This document shows positions 63,680-64,000 of a DNA stretch of 64,000 bases, piece after piece (positions within the stretch are counted from its first letter, which is position 1; each line of letters begins with the position of its first letter). The notes beneath the pieces were generated by a model, which did no database searches, had not been told where the DNA came from, and was given only the letters and a program-made list of their open reading frames with translations. This DNA comes from Shinisaurus crocodilurus (lineage: Eukaryota; Chordata; Lepidosauria; Squamata; Shinisauridae). The position numbers were made by a program, and so were the translations under genes. The DNA lies in contig CM037879.1 in assembly GCA_021292165.1 (NCBI GenBank), forward strand, positions 39,586,339-39,650,338, given 5' to 3'.

Positions 63680-64000
63680 GCAGGCACACAGGTCACCTGA
63701 TCAGAGTCTTCCCCACTATTTGTTCAAATGGCATTCCAGAGGCAAGGAATGTCATCAGCACCCGCTCCATTTGTTCAGCTTCTTTTTATCACCATTTGTA
63801 TCCCATGTTATAACACTGACGCACAATTTGTGCGTATGATTTCTGCATGTCACCCTATGCAGTATGGCACCCATGGGATGCTTGAAACACAGCCCCTTTT
63901 GGCTCTTGGGAGCTACCTGTCTCTAAGGAGATTACTGGGAGGGAGGTCTGAGGAGAATTGTTGATTCAGAGCCAAACTACATGTTACACTAATCCCATAG
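63680..64000. other. Unassigned end of window
   Basis: No repeat or gene recognised. Confidence 0.35.

Overview
The window looks like gene-poor nuclear DNA from a squamate reptile, probably a lizard. No host exon, tRNA, rRNA or other functional gene can be supported. Every reading frame above about 150 codons lies in a repeat or in GC-rich foldback DNA and has no recognisable domain. The squamate assignment is inferred from the repeat mix: many L2 LINE 3' ends, CR1 copies, an L1 3' end, a 5S rRNA-derived SINE with a CR1-type tail, a tRNA-derived SINE with an L2-like tail, and very many short hAT- and Harbinger-like foldback elements.

Layout. 1-11.4 kb: L2 3' ends, SINEs and palindromic MITEs, often nested (a hAT MITE in L2 at 3555-3690, another in a SINE at 6079-6215). 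11494-16365: a Ty1/copia LTR retrotransposon sitting inside a 5S-derived SINE. 16.4-25.8 kb: L2 3' ends, hAT MITEs and a probable solo LTR (19783-20385). 25.8-30.6 kb: nested foldbacks, a short solo LTR (26782-26993), a 0.9-kb hAT element (28224-29132) inside an L2, and another L2. 30.6-41 kb: an L1 with its own nested SINE, hAT MITEs, foldbacks and the longest stretches of unassigned DNA. 41-50 kb: Harbinger-like elements, CR1 and L2, a CpG-rich foldback and a hAT element filled with GC-rich tandem repeats. 50-64 kb: foldbacks, L2 split by CR1, a second probable LTR, a second GC-filled hAT element, and a Tigger-like element carrying a CpG-rich foldback.

The most striking object is the copia element. 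By direct reading its two 531-bp LTRs are identical, it is flanked by a 5-bp GGGAG duplication, and its primer binding site is complementary to an internal (half-molecule) part of initiator tRNA-Met. Its pol region nevertheless survives only as short islands of integrase and reverse transcriptase broken by stops and frame changes. This suggests a recently mobilised, non-autonomous copia lineage moved by another element's proteins. A second theme is a family of CpG-rich foldback elements (7692-8074, 26092-26604, 47936-48505, 62880-63422) with TAG..ATG-type ends and, in most copies, 8-bp target duplications. They share a 20-bp core combining an ETS-like GGAAGT with a CRE-like TGACG half-site.
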